From DATIJJ01 sp035478255 (lineage in GTDB: Bacteria; Pseudomonadota; Gammaproteobacteria; DSM-16500), in assembly GCA_035478255.1 (NCBI GenBank), contig DATIJV010000010.1, positions 1 through 39,579 of the forward strand: 39,579 nt of DNA. The letters run 5' to 3'. Under the pieces are notes generated by a model. The model was not told the DNA's origin, made no database searches, and saw only the letters and a list, made by a program, of their open reading frames with translations. Of the stretch, positions 8,075 to 16,047 are shown piece by piece. Position 1 is the first letter of the stretch. Each line of letters starts with the position of its first letter. The position numbers and the translations under genes were made by a program.

Positions 8075-8233
8075 ATGAATATGGACTTAAATAAAATACC
8101 AAAATATGTGTGGTGGATAATCACGCCGCTTATCTTGTTGCCTGTGGGTTTTTTAATGACTGCTCTGGGTGCTTTGGTTGTTACATATGCCTATATGTTA
8201 CCTAATGCGAAAAATATAATGGTAGATAGGTAA
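8075..8233 (+). CDS. Small membrane protein (52 residues)
   Basis: The ORF begins MNMDLNKIPKYVWW and has a hydrophobic stretch of about 30 residues (IITPLILLPVGFLMTALGAL and onward), long enough for one or two short membrane passes, ending in a basic tail. AAGGA (8061-8065) lies nine bases before the ATG. It is preceded by the ncRNA terminator, so it would need its own promoter, and I found no convincing -35/-10 pair. I do not recognise a family. It could be a phage- or toxin-type small membrane protein, or a chance ORF. Confidence 0.45.
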   Translation: MNMDLNKIPKYVWWIITPLILLPVGFLMTALGALVVTYAYMLPNAKNIMVDR

Positions 8234-8333
8234 GCCTTCCATTTTTAGTGCACCACATCAGTAGGCAATCGTAATTTCAAATTTTCTTTTTGGTATAGGG
8301 GAAGTTTATAAACAAATAGAGCCAGCTTTTGCA

Positions 8334-9083
8334 TTAAATTGTTAAACCTCCATCCACAACCATACTGCTGCCCGTAGTAAATGTGGATTCATCTGAACAT
8401 AGATACAATGCAGCATTTGCAATTTCTTCAGTAGTAGCAACTCTTCCCATTGGATGCATAGCCGGTATTCTCTTTTTTAATTTCGGAGAAATTTCACTTG
8501 CTTTATCAGTCATCGGTGTATCTACAAACCCGGGACAAATAGCATTTACGCGAATATTATTTTTGGCATATTCCAGCGCGACCGATTTTGTAAGTCCGAT
8601 TAACGCATGTTTGCTTGAAGAGTAGGGTGAAAGCCCCAGTCCATTACCAATGAGACCGGAAGTAGATGACACATTGACAATCGAGCCGGCCTTATTTTGA
8701 GAAATAAAATATTGAATTTCTTTTTTCAAACACTGCCAGATGCCAAAAAAATTGGTTTCCATTACTTTAAATAAAAGTTCATCATCAGTTTCATGAAATG
8801 CCGCAATCTCACCGCTAATACCTGCATTATTAACAGCAATATCCATACCATTAAGAAAAGTTATAGCGTTTTCAAAAAATACTTTGATTTCATTTTTTTT
8901 TGTGATATCGCAAGTAATAAATTTTGTATTATTTAATTCATTGGAAATTTGCATTCCTTGCTCTTGTGATCGGCCACAAAAAACAACATTGGCACCTTCC
9001 GCAGCAAAAAGTTTAACTATTGCTTTTCCAATTCCAGAAGTCCCGCCAATAATAATAGCTTTTTTGTCATATAGTCGTTTCAT
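8334..9083 (-). CDS. Short-chain dehydrogenase/reductase (classical SDR)
   Basis: A 249-residue NAD(P)-dependent oxidoreductase. It has the cofactor motif GGTSGIG (13-19), NNAG (85-88), catalytic Ser at 139/140, and Y154-x-x-x-K158 (YSSSK). The C-terminal PGFVDTPM and GSSMVVDGG segments are typical of the FabG-like branch. The substrate cannot be read from sequence; FabG-like members reduce or oxidise 3-hydroxyacyl or alicyclic alcohol substrates. It is the last gene of a four-gene minus-strand operon headed by an S24-type repressor, 35 bases after the unknown 190-residue gene. With the hot-dog thioesterase in the same operon, acyl-chain chemistry is a reasonable guess. Confidence 0.9.
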   Translation of the reverse strand: MKRLYDKKAIIIGGTSGIGKAIVKLFAAEGANVVFCGRSQEQGMQISNELNNTKFITCDITKKNEIKVFFENAITFLNGMDIAVNNAGISGEIAAFHETDDELLFKVMETNFFGIWQCLKKEIQYFISQNKAGSIVNVSSTSGLIGNGLGLSPYSSSKHALIGLTKSVALEYAKNNIRVNAICPGFVDTPMTDKASEISPKLKKRIPAMHPMGRVATTEEIANAALYLCSDESTFTTGSSMVVDGGLTI

Positions 9084-9118
9084 ATTTTAAATTCCATGAA
9101 TATTGGATGGATAATCAA

Positions 9119-9691
9119 TTAATTTAATACTTTTTGTGAAATTAAATTGTATTTTGCGTCGCGTAAGGTAAGTAACCTGATTTTTTTCATAATTGCATAT
9201 ATTAAATTGTTCGAGATGACACGCTGATAAAAATCATTATCTTTAATATCTGCGCCCAGTCCAATGCCTTCTCGAAAGCAGCCATTGGTATGACTAATAC
9301 CAATGCCATTGGCAATATTAAATTCAGAGCGAAGCAGTGTAATGTCTTTTTCTTTAGAGTTTTTGCAATGAATATGATTCCAAGGAAGAATTATGGATTT
9401 TTTCCCATTCGATAAACCTTCCACTCCAGCTTTAAAGACCGGACAATCATTAATAAGCTTTTCGCCTACAAGTAAGTTTTGCCATTTCCAACTGGAGGAA
9501 TAAATAATTTTTTTATTATGCAGAAGATTTTCATAAATATAAAAAATATAAGTACATCCCAAATCATATTGTAGTTTTTTAAAATATATATTTAATTGTT
9601 GAGAAGCATGATTGCCTATTCTTATTACTTTCGTGCTGGCTATAATTATTTTTTTATCGTCTTCTAAAATTTTATCCTGGATTTTTATCAT
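9119..9691 (-). CDS. Unrecognised 190-residue protein, possible sensor-like domain
   Basis: I do not recognise this protein with confidence. It is soluble and rich in Ile and Lys. The layout (an early helix around NHASQQLNIYFKKL, alternating strands with FYIYENLL and SSSWKWQNLL, a central ILPWNHI, and a final helical part) recalls the ligand-binding half of LuxR-type regulators or a PAS-like domain, but there is no DNA-binding domain after it. It overlaps the thioesterase gene by 20 bases and precedes the SDR, so it is translated as part of that operon. The SDR-thioesterase company is consistent with binding an acyl compound, which is only inference. Confidence 0.6.
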   Translation of the reverse strand: MIKIQDKILEDDKKIIIASTKVIRIGNHASQQLNIYFKKLQYDLGCTYIFYIYENLLHNKKIIYSSSWKWQNLLVGEKLINDCPVFKAGVEGLSNGKKSIILPWNHIHCKNSKEKDITLLRSEFNIANGIGISHTNGCFREGIGLGADIKDNDFYQRVISNNLIYAIMKKIRLLTLRDAKYNLISQKVLN

Positions 9692-10079
9692 TATTAAGTG
9701 TCTCGAAAAATAAATCAGGTTTTAAAGGTTTTTGATTTTTTTTGCTTACTAAAACCATTATAGCTTCAGCTTTTGCTGTTGTGTTATTTCTCACTAAATT
9801 ATTCACAATATATTTGAAAATAATTCTGGCTCCTTCTGATACTAATGACATCTGAATTTTGAGCTGTTCATTCCAAAAAGCCTGATTGATATAATCTAAT
9901 TGAAGAGTTTTCATAAATAAAGCACAGCCATCAATTTCAAATTCATTACAGTTATGGTTGTTTAGAAATTGCACCCTAACCTCATGTAACAAACCAATGA
10001 GTTCAATATGACCTAGGTGTCCACCATAATTAATATCTGTTATTCGGGGTTTAATAGTTTTAACATATTCAATTGTCAT
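9672..10079 (-). CDS. Hot-dog fold acyl-CoA thioesterase (4HBT type)
   Basis: A 135-residue protein with the 4HBT pattern: PRITDINYGGHLGHIEL (12-28), where D15 and the G-H around residues 20-21 match the D-x-x-x-x-G-H motif of 4-hydroxybenzoyl-CoA thioesterase-like proteins, followed by the long helix LLHEVRVQFLN and the strands of a single hot-dog domain. The length is typical. It likely hydrolyses acyl-CoA thioesters in the cytoplasm; the acyl group is unknown. It starts 10 bases after the repressor stop codon and overlaps the next gene by 20 bases, so expression is tied to the repressor. Confidence 0.8.
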   Translation of the reverse strand: MTIEYVKTIKPRITDINYGGHLGHIELIGLLHEVRVQFLNNHNCNEFEIDGCALFMKTLQLDYINQAFWNEQLKIQMSLVSEGARIIFKYIVNNLVRNNTTAKAEAIMVLVSKKNQKPLKPDLFFETLNNDKNPG

Positions 10080-10089
10080 TAGAGTCTCT

Positions 10090-10716
10090 TTAAAGCTTGA
10101 TAAAACTTGATCGATGCCAGATTATAGAAGCAAGTGCTCGGATGTCATTAATTGCTATAATTTCAGTTTCAAAGTCATTATTGATAGGACAGAGTAAAAT
10201 AATATTGTTTGCTCCTCTAATTATTTTTCTAATAACAAAAATTTCTTTGATAAGATAAATAATACAAATTTTTCCAAAGAATTTTTTTAATTTTTCAATT
10301 GCGCGTATATCATCGTCGAGAATACCGCCAACATAATCACCAATTTCATAATTGGGAAACATGCTTGTATCAGTTATCATTGCTACAAAAGAATTTTCAT
10401 TATTTTTTTTGAAATACTCAGCTTCATAGATGATTTTAGACTGTTCTGATATCGTAGTTAATAATGAATCGGCTGAATTAAATGATCTCGGCTCTGGTCC
10501 CATGCCAAATATCAACCATTCAGGCGAGCAGGAAAATCCTTCATTTTTAATGGCATCTGCAATTTGTATTGCTGACTTTTCTGTGAGGGAATTTATCCCT
10601 AATTCCCAAGATTTAAGTGTGTTTTTGTTAATACCATACTTGCTTTCAAATGCTTCCCTTGAAAGCTTGGTTAGGGATCGAACGAATCTGACGCGTTCTG
10701 CATAGTTACCAAGCAT
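10090..10716 (-). CDS. Phage-type repressor, HTH (Xre) plus S24/LexA-like domain
   Basis: The 208-residue protein has an N-terminal helix-turn-helix (about 5-65, with FESKYGINKNTLKSWELGI as the recognition region) and a C-terminal S24-like domain (about 105-205). The nucleophile region reads TDTSMFPN, so Ser118 is present, but the position of the catalytic Lys in the V-K-R-L motif appears as VIRKI (161-165), with Ile where Lys is expected. RecA-stimulated self-cleavage is therefore doubtful; derepression could depend on a partner protein or ligand. It is divergent from the 151-residue protein gene at 10889 and heads the thioesterase-unknown-SDR operon. The same layout recurs at 24704-26079. 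Confidence 0.85.
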   Translation of the reverse strand: MLGNYAERVRFVRSLTKLSREAFESKYGINKNTLKSWELGINSLTEKSAIQIADAIKNEGFSCSPEWLIFGMGPEPRSFNSADSLLTTISEQSKIIYEAEYFKKNNENSFVAMITDTSMFPNYEIGDYVGGILDDDIRAIEKLKKFFGKICIIYLIKEIFVIRKIIRGANNIILLCPINNDFETEIIAINDIRALASIIWHRSSFIKL

Positions 10717-10785
10717 ATCTCAAGTTTCCTGAAATTACATGTTTGAATTATATATTCTAAAGATCTGTCAGTAAATATAATTTAT

Positions 10786-10824
10786 CAATAGATATTGACA
10801 ATATACTCTATAGATATCGATAAT
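10786..10824. promoter_or_regulatory. Operator/promoter region of repressor module 1
   Basis: On the plus strand TTGACA (10795-10800), an 18-base spacer and GATAAT (10819-10824) form a promoter for the gene at 10889. It is overlapped by dyads: TCAATA-ga-TATTGA (10785-10798) around the -35 and TATCGATA (10816-10823) around the -10. These similar half-sites are good candidates for binding by the divergent repressor. Confidence 0.5.
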
Positions 10825-10888
10825 ACCTAAATCTAATTCAATAATTATTTAGATATATATAACATACCTTGTCGGAGAATGGAATATA

Positions 10889-11344
10889 ATGTCAGCCACG
10901 GAACCACTATGTCGTTTAATTGGAATTGATTTCAAAAAGCTCCCAAGGGAGGAATATCTTTTGCTGGAAGCGGAGATTTTTAGTCGCATATGCGAAGGTC
11001 TGATGGAGTTTTTCATGGAGCAACAAAAGAGCTATTTTTATCGAGTAAACTTTAATTTTGAAAAGGAGAATGTCATGCTTGAAAATGATCTGGCGCGATC
11101 GATTACTAAAGATATTTTATCGTCAGAGGAATACGATTTAACTGGTCTTGCGTTTTATGCAGATACGCCGGAAGATGTTGTTCAGGAAGTGGCTGATGGA
11201 CGGAATATAAGACCATCAGCAACCTACCTTTGGAAAATAATTGAAATACATCGCACCATAAGGCGAGATCTTTATGATGTGATTATCAAGAAGATTGTTC
11301 GTCATTATTTGTTGCAGCTTAGAATGGATTTTACGTTGTTATAA
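10889..11344 (+). CDS. 151-residue helical protein paired with the S24-type repressor (copy 1)
   Basis: The family is not known to me. The protein is helical and charged and is clearly homologous to the protein at 25624-26079: shared segments include K-L-(x)-E-(x)-LLEAEIFSRI versus RFLFEANMLMRI, DILSSEEYDLTGLA versus DILSTNEYTLEGIA, and RRDLYDVIIKKI versus RRELYKDIIKKL. Both copies are 151 residues and both are transcribed away from an S24-type repressor. By analogy with lambdoid switches it could be an anti-repressor or an early regulator; the middle (DLTGLAFYADTPEDVV) might be a small helix-turn-helix. It has GGAG at 10874-10877 and a terminator at 11379-11421, so it is monocistronic. Confidence 0.8.
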   Translation: MSATEPLCRLIGIDFKKLPREEYLLLEAEIFSRICEGLMEFFMEQQKSYFYRVNFNFEKENVMLENDLARSITKDILSSEEYDLTGLAFYADTPEDVVQEVADGRNIRPSATYLWKIIEIHRTIRRDLYDVIIKKIVRHYLLQLRMDFTLL

Positions 11345-11378
11345 AATGTAAAAATGGTTTATCCTATTAATAATATGG

Positions 11379-11421
11379 CCTGCTCCTCTGCATTGAAAAA
11401 ATGCACGAGTAGGTTTTCTTT
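11379..11421 (+). terminator. Terminator after 151-residue protein copy 1
   Basis: CCTGCTC-ctc-TGCATT (11379-11394) pairs with AATGCA-c-GAGTAGG (11400-11413), followed by TTTTCTTT. Confidence 0.75.
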
Positions 11422-11896
11422 CATACGAATTAATTTTCTCGGCCATCTCCAAATCCTAAAAGAACGGGGGGGTAAGATCACGCTTACATAATCAATACCC
11501 TAATACAGGGATATTCATGTCCATTATATTTGATAATCTGTCTATGAAAAGCCATAGATTACTATTTCAATGAATGAAGGAGGAAACCTGAATATTTTTG
11601 AGGTTATTCCGGTTTAAAAAGATAAAAAACAGGCCTATCATATGACCCTGTCATACGCAAGATAAGATTGGTTTCCGTAATATCTCCGTTATATCCAGTA
11701 TGAAAGAGCTCCAAGTTCCCAATAAATAAACACATACTTTTCCGTTTTCTAGTCACGCACCAAATTATTGAATAATAAAGTTATTATTTTCCTTCTCACA
11801 TTTCAGTCATGCATTATTAATCACGATTGCTAACATGGTTTAAAGATGGTTGTAAAATGGAATATATTAGGTATAATTTAGGAAGAGGTGACAATT
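11422..11896. other. 475-base stretch without a recognisable gene
   Basis: I see no gene above about 20 codons with support, no RNA fold that stands out, and no mobile-element end. There is a short ORF with a good ribosome site (AGGAGG near 11578-11584) that stops after about nine codons, which may be the broken start of a former gene. The last ~15 bases hold the ribosome site of the next gene. Confidence 0.4.
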
Positions 11897-12286
11897 ATGG
11901 CAATGACAGCGCACAATCCAACAATATTTGATACTATTCCTCCCCACAATTATTTAGGGCTTTTGGGAGAGAACACTCCAAAAAAAGTTGTTAATTTCTT
12001 AAACCTTTCTACGAATGAAGTATCAAAAGCAATGGGAGTGTCCCAAAAATCAGTTCGTTATGACGAAAAGATGCCAAGGGAGCTTGCAGAGCGGTTACAG
12101 GAAATTGCTATTATTTGCGAGCTAGTAGCTGGTTATTTCAATGGTGATGTACAGAAAACAACTTTATGGTTTCAGGTTAAAAATCCTGCTTTGGGTGGCA
12201 TTTCTCCAAGAGACATGATTCGATTTGGTCGTTATCAAAAGTTAGAAAAATTTGTTCAAAATGCATTGGCAGGAAATGTTGCTTAA
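11897..12286 (+). CDS. Antitoxin of the Xre/MbcA/ParS type (DUF2384)
   Basis: The start is the ATG at 11897, because GAAGAGG (11882-11888) is a proper ribosome site for it; an upstream GTG at 11888 overlaps that site. The 129-residue protein has a helix-turn-helix segment (LNLSTNEVSKAMGVSQKSVR) and the C-terminal toxin-binding domain of the ParS/MbcA family: WFQVKNPALGGISPRDMI with a final helix ending FVQNAL. Family members neutralise RES-domain toxins and repress their own operon. The presumed toxin starts two bases after its stop codon. Confidence 0.85.
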   Translation: MAMTAHNPTIFDTIPPHNYLGLLGENTPKKVVNFLNLSTNEVSKAMGVSQKSVRYDEKMPRELAERLQEIAIICELVAGYFNGDVQKTTLWFQVKNPALGGISPRDMIRFGRYQKLEKFVQNALAGNVA

Positions 12287-12288
12287 AA

Positions 12289-12816
12289 ATGTCTCGACAA
12301 AAACAAAATTTATTATATGTGCTAGATAGCTTCTCGCATCGGGATGTCAAAAGATGGAAGCGGCAATATCAGGCTATTTCGGCTTATTGTTGGGATCATT
12401 ATAGTTATTTTGCACATCAACGATCACGAATGGCTGATGCACTAAAAACATCTCTACTTGGTAATTCTATTCATTTGCCAGCAAGCTTTATTACTCGAGC
12501 TAAACGACTAGGAATTTCAGCGATGTTGCCCGTGAATACGAAGGAGTTATTATTGAATACTTTATTGCGAGAAGATTGGCGTATTATGCCCATGCAATTT
12601 GATATTCCATCTAATCCGCAAATTTTAGGACAGCTTGCGCATGCGGTTGGGATCGAAGCGATTTTATACCCTTCAGTAAAGACGCATAAAAAATGCTTGG
12701 TTATTTACCCAGAAAATTTTCAGCAAGCTAGTGCTTATGTTGAAATTGAAGGTGATCTTCCAAAAGGTGTAGATCACGGTCGAATTGATCGTAATACATT
12801 TAATAGTTTTATTTAA
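12289..12816 (+). CDS. RES-like toxin partner of the Xre-type antitoxin
   Basis: The position, two bases after a DUF2384 antitoxin, points to a RES-family toxin, which degrades or modifies NAD+. The C-terminal part fits: ILGQLAHAVGIEAILYPSV, then CLVIYPENF and ASAYVEIEG resemble the last strands of RES domains. The N-terminal half does not show the G-R-W-x-x-x-G-x-x-x-x-Y segment that carries key NAD-binding residues in classical members; instead it holds a basic helical region. At 175 residues it is not short. It is either a divergent subfamily or an altered, perhaps inactive toxin. Confidence 0.55.
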   Translation: MSRQKQNLLYVLDSFSHRDVKRWKRQYQAISAYCWDHYSYFAHQRSRMADALKTSLLGNSIHLPASFITRAKRLGISAMLPVNTKELLLNTLLREDWRIMPMQFDIPSNPQILGQLAHAVGIEAILYPSVKTHKKCLVIYPENFQQASAYVEIEGDLPKGVDHGRIDRNTFNSFI

Positions 12817-12973
12817 TTGCTGCGTATACAGTTTAACCCACACACAGTTGAAACGCATTCCAAAAAAATAAAAGAAAAATTAAATTGCACGACTATGGTA
12901 GAGGCTGTTTTGCTGAAGGTGAACTATCTTAATAACTAGATTCATCCTCTAATCATCTATTTGTATGCGTACT

Positions 12974-14338
12974 CTAATATTTTTTAATAAGCATGTACCA
13001 TCGATATAACATGACTATTGTGCCGCCAAACATACCTAACATTCCGCCAATGACAAATCCTATGGCGCCAAAATTCAGTGGAAATGCCAAAATATAAGAG
13101 AGAGGCATACCAATAATCCAAATAGTTAATAAACTTATATACATTGGGAAGCGAGTGTCGAATAAGCCGCGTAATATGCCTATTAAAATATTCCGCACCG
13201 CATCGAATATTTGCGAGAAGGCAATAATGAAAAATATCAAAATAGTTAATTGTAATGTGGCCGCGTTCGCTGGATCATTTACGTTCATATAAAAAGCCGC
13301 TAGTGTTTTTGGTAATGCTAAAAATGCGATGGCAACAATAGAACTTGCTATTAACACCATTGCAATACTGGCGTAACTTAATTTTTTTACTTCATGGAAT
13401 TGTTTTGCGCCACACGCATGCCCAACTAAAATTCCACTCGCTTGAGACAATGAAAATATAGGAATCACAATTAAAAAGTAATATTGGTTTACAATTTGAA
13501 ATGCGGCGAGTGCAACTGTACCTATCCAACCAATCATGATACCGCTGACAAAAAATGACAACATTTCTCCGCCCATTTGTACGCTGATCGGCCAGCCAAT
13601 TTTAAACATTTTTTTAAAATGATCTAAGTGTTGGTGGACGCGATAGCGAAATAATTCAAATCGAGCAAAACTTTTTTCATAGTAAAAAAACAGTGTGGTA
13701 AAAACAAAAAAGAAACTATATTGCGCGACTGTTGCATAACCTAATCCTGCTACGCCTAATTTTGGAAAACCAAATTTGCCAAAAATTAAAGTGTATGCAG
13801 TAATAAGGAGTACAATAACGCTCATCACGCTAGTGGAAACAATCAATGCTTTTTTATGTACGCCGTAACCAAATTGCATATTGCAAGTGGATAAAACCCC
13901 AGGAATGACAGCCCATACAAATGCATGAAAATAGGAATGAACAATATCCGCTATTTCTTTTGATTGACCGAAAAATAGAAGGACTGCATCGATATTCCAA
14001 AAAAGTAACATAATAGGAATGCTGATTAATATTGCTAGTGTCCATCCTTGTTGAACATAGTTTCCAATGGTCGCATAATCTTTTGCACCATAGGAATGTC
14101 CTACTAGGACGCTCAAAGAAAACAGAATAGACATGCCGCTTACCATAATCGACAATTGTGTCGAGAAAATCAGAGCACTTGCCGCTAATACTTCATGTCC
14201 TAAAGCAGCGAGCATTGCCATACATAAAAATCCGCTGGCAACATTAATCAATTGACTGCCAGCCATTGGCAAGGCTAGTGAAAATATTTTTTTTCCAGCC
14301 TCAAAAAAACTAATATTTTTATTCGTTATATTTTCCAT
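12974..14338 (-). CDS. MATE-family multidrug exporter
   Basis: The 454-residue inner-membrane protein has twelve predicted membrane helices in two similar halves. Typical MATE segments are visible: LALPMAGSQLINVASGF near the start, and LVGHSYGAKD and its second-half counterpart LVGHACGAKQ, the internal-repeat mark of the family. It exports cationic compounds in exchange for Na+ or H+; the substrate is unknown. GAGG lies just before the ATG. The upstream DNA (14326-14451) holds the tail of an alpha/beta hydrolase gene, which suggests that the original upstream neighbour was lost when the hipBA region arrived. Confidence 0.92.
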   Translation of the reverse strand: MENITNKNISFFEAGKKIFSLALPMAGSQLINVASGFLCMAMLAALGHEVLAASALIFSTQLSIMVSGMSILFSLSVLVGHSYGAKDYATIGNYVQQGWTLAILISIPIMLLFWNIDAVLLFFGQSKEIADIVHSYFHAFVWAVIPGVLSTCNMQFGYGVHKKALIVSTSVMSVIVLLITAYTLIFGKFGFPKLGVAGLGYATVAQYSFFFVFTTLFFYYEKSFARFELFRYRVHQHLDHFKKMFKIGWPISVQMGGEMLSFFVSGIMIGWIGTVALAAFQIVNQYYFLIVIPIFSLSQASGILVGHACGAKQFHEVKKLSYASIAMVLIASSIVAIAFLALPKTLAAFYMNVNDPANAATLQLTILIFFIIAFSQIFDAVRNILIGILRGLFDTRFPMYISLLTIWIIGMPLSYILAFPLNFGAIGFVIGGMLGMFGGTIVMLYRWYMLIKKY

Positions 14339-14451
14339 ATTGACCTCGGTAGCTCAGCATAAAAATCAGTGATGAGCTTTACTATTTTTTCGCATAAACA
14401 TTCTGGTAATCCGTGTCCCATTTTTTCGATAATTTCTAGGGAGCAATTCAT
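14326..14451 (-). pseudogene. C-terminal remnant of an alpha/beta hydrolase
   Basis: The 41-codon frame between hipA and the MATE gene reads MNCSLEIIEKMGHGLPECL and on to LITDFYAELPRS. The segment E-K-M-G-H-G-L-P resembles the catalytic-His region (GMGHDLP) near the C-terminus of many bacterial alpha/beta hydrolases, followed by the usual last helix. There is an in-frame stop just upstream and no ribosome site, so this is most likely a relic. It ends 13 bases inside the MATE gene. Confidence 0.45.
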
Positions 14452-14457
14452 TATGGG

Positions 14458-15762
14458 TTATTTTGTTAAACGCTGTTTCATTGATTGCATTCCATCAAAA
14501 ATAGACTGAGATATTTGCCTAGGGAATGTGGGGGGTAATTGTGCAGATAGTTTTTTTATCACACCATCCACTTTGCTTAGCATTTCATCGAGAATTGCCT
14601 CGGCTTTTTCTACAGAATAATTTGCATCTTTTGCTGTTTTTATAAAATGTCTGCGTTGTGCATTATGCCAATGGTAATGATTATCTTCACCTTTAAGAGC
14701 CATTGCCATCTTAATTTTTTGTTTTTGTAATTGTTTTTTCGCGATTAAAGGATAAGCAGACATAATATCATAGAGAGGGGTTAGGCGATATTTTCCTTCA
14801 GGTTCAATAAACAGACTAAAATTTTTTGCATGCCCGTCAATTGCCGCTAGCAACCAAAACAAAACCTGTGAACGAAAGAACATGTCCCTATCTTCTACCG
14901 GATTTGCAGATCCAAGTAATAAATTCATAATATCATTAATTCCCGGGCCCCCATCTGATTGATATTTTAAATTAGACGAGGTACCAAGTGCTTGACATAT
15001 ATCTTCTTGGGGCAATCGCATTAGCCAAGTTTTATCTTGAGATAATTTTCGATCAAAACGTTCTACTGCCAAAACTTTTGTATCTTCAAAATGAAGAATT
15101 TCGCATTTTGCAACAGGTAGCCCAAATGCTTCTGTAATTTGTGTGCAAAGCCATTCGTTTTCACAGCTGGCACTTAGATCCATTTGTTGATGAGAAATAA
15201 ATCCAATAGGCAACTTAAAAATATGGCTAGTGGGTGTTTCTCCAAGTGGTCTACACCATGCTTGTTTATGATATAAGAATGCTGATTTTTCTTGTGCCCC
15301 AGCAATAGAAATACGAAATTCACTGGTATTATCCATCATGCCTAATGGATAGGTCTGGTATCCACGGAGAATGGAAGCAATTTCTTTTTCATTTAAGGGT
15401 TCTGCATTAATTTTATTTTTGAAAGGAGGTATTTCGCCATCCACAATTTGTATGGCACCTACACAATCTTTTCCTATGCTTGCGAGTAACTCAAACGGTT
15501 GGTTTGTTGCAACATGAAATTTAGCCTGAATACGTGCCCTAATTTGCGAATTATCTGGCAGCAGATTGTCAAAAAAATTATATACAACATCACCCATAAA
15601 TAATTGATTCACGAGTGGTAATGATAGCGAAATGGGGCGAGCACCTGGTGTTGCTAGCCACTGTTGATCATAAACAAATGCGAGGCCATTTTTACTTTTT
15701 TCTAGCTTGCCTATCAAAATGCCATTCATTAATATGCTAAGAATGCGTTTATATATTTTCAT
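14458..15762 (-). CDS. hipA: HipA-family serine/threonine kinase toxin
   Basis: At 434 residues it is close to E. coli HipA (440). The N-terminal subdomain includes LMNGILIGKLEKSKNG and the loop ATPGARPISLSLPL (37-50). Kinase features are SIAGAQEKS (152-160), ERFDR (234-238), the catalytic loop D309-G-H-A-K-N314 and the metal-binding YDIMS (331-335). In E. coli HipA phosphorylates glutamyl-tRNA synthetase, blocking charging of tRNA-Glu, and causes persistence; that target is encoded at 5549 here. The gene starts three bases after hipB and is under the same operator array. All catalytic positions look intact. Confidence 0.92.
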   Translation of the reverse strand: MKIYKRILSILMNGILIGKLEKSKNGLAFVYDQQWLATPGARPISLSLPLVNQLFMGDVVYNFFDNLLPDNSQIRARIQAKFHVATNQPFELLASIGKDCVGAIQIVDGEIPPFKNKINAEPLNEKEIASILRGYQTYPLGMMDNTSEFRISIAGAQEKSAFLYHKQAWCRPLGETPTSHIFKLPIGFISHQQMDLSASCENEWLCTQITEAFGLPVAKCEILHFEDTKVLAVERFDRKLSQDKTWLMRLPQEDICQALGTSSNLKYQSDGGPGINDIMNLLLGSANPVEDRDMFFRSQVLFWLLAAIDGHAKNFSLFIEPEGKYRLTPLYDIMSAYPLIAKKQLQKQKIKMAMALKGEDNHYHWHNAQRRHFIKTAKDANYSVEKAEAILDEMLSKVDGVIKKLSAQLPPTFPRQISQSIFDGMQSMKQRLTK

Positions 15763-15765
15763 TTT

Positions 15766-16017
15766 TTACCACTCTTCTTTCCATTCATTTTTTGTAAGAA
15801 TAGGATCATCTTTTGTTAATATTCTTATATCTAAATTAACCGCAGACAGTATATGAAATAAAGTGTTTAATTTAGTACCGTCGGGTTTGATTTCAAACTC
15901 TGAAATAGTTTGTTGTTTTAACCCTACGAGTTTACCAACCTCTGCTTGACTTAGCTTAAGCCTTTTGCGTTGGTTGCTAACAAGTAAAGCCAATTCCTTG
16001 GGGGAGCGAATAAGCAT
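15766..16017 (-). CDS. hipB: HipB-family antitoxin and repressor
   Basis: The Xre-type helix-turn-helix covers SPKELALLVSNQRKRLKLSQ through VGLKQQTISEFE. The start is set at 16017 (protein begins MLIRSPKEL, 83 residues) because AGGAGG on the minus strand (16026-16031) lies eight bases before it. The longer reading from 16056 would begin inside operator O1 and has no ribosome site. HipB binds HipA and represses the operon through the three operators at 16048-16125. The C-terminus (TKNEWKEEW) ends in Trp, as E. coli HipB does, whose C-terminal Trp matters for stability. Confidence 0.9.
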   Translation of the reverse strand: MLIRSPKELALLVSNQRKRLKLSQAEVGKLVGLKQQTISEFEIKPDGTKLNTLFHILSAVNLDIRILTKDDPILTKNEWKEEW

Positions 16018-16047
16018 ATAATGAACCTCCTGCTTAGCAAAATATAT

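Noticed and set aside
9119..9691. LuxR-type quorum-sensing regulator
   Set aside because: There is no helix-turn-helix domain and the resemblance to an autoinducer-binding domain is too weak to name.
11422..11896. A coding gene in the gap
   Set aside because: Only very short frames are present; none has length, motif and ribosome site together.
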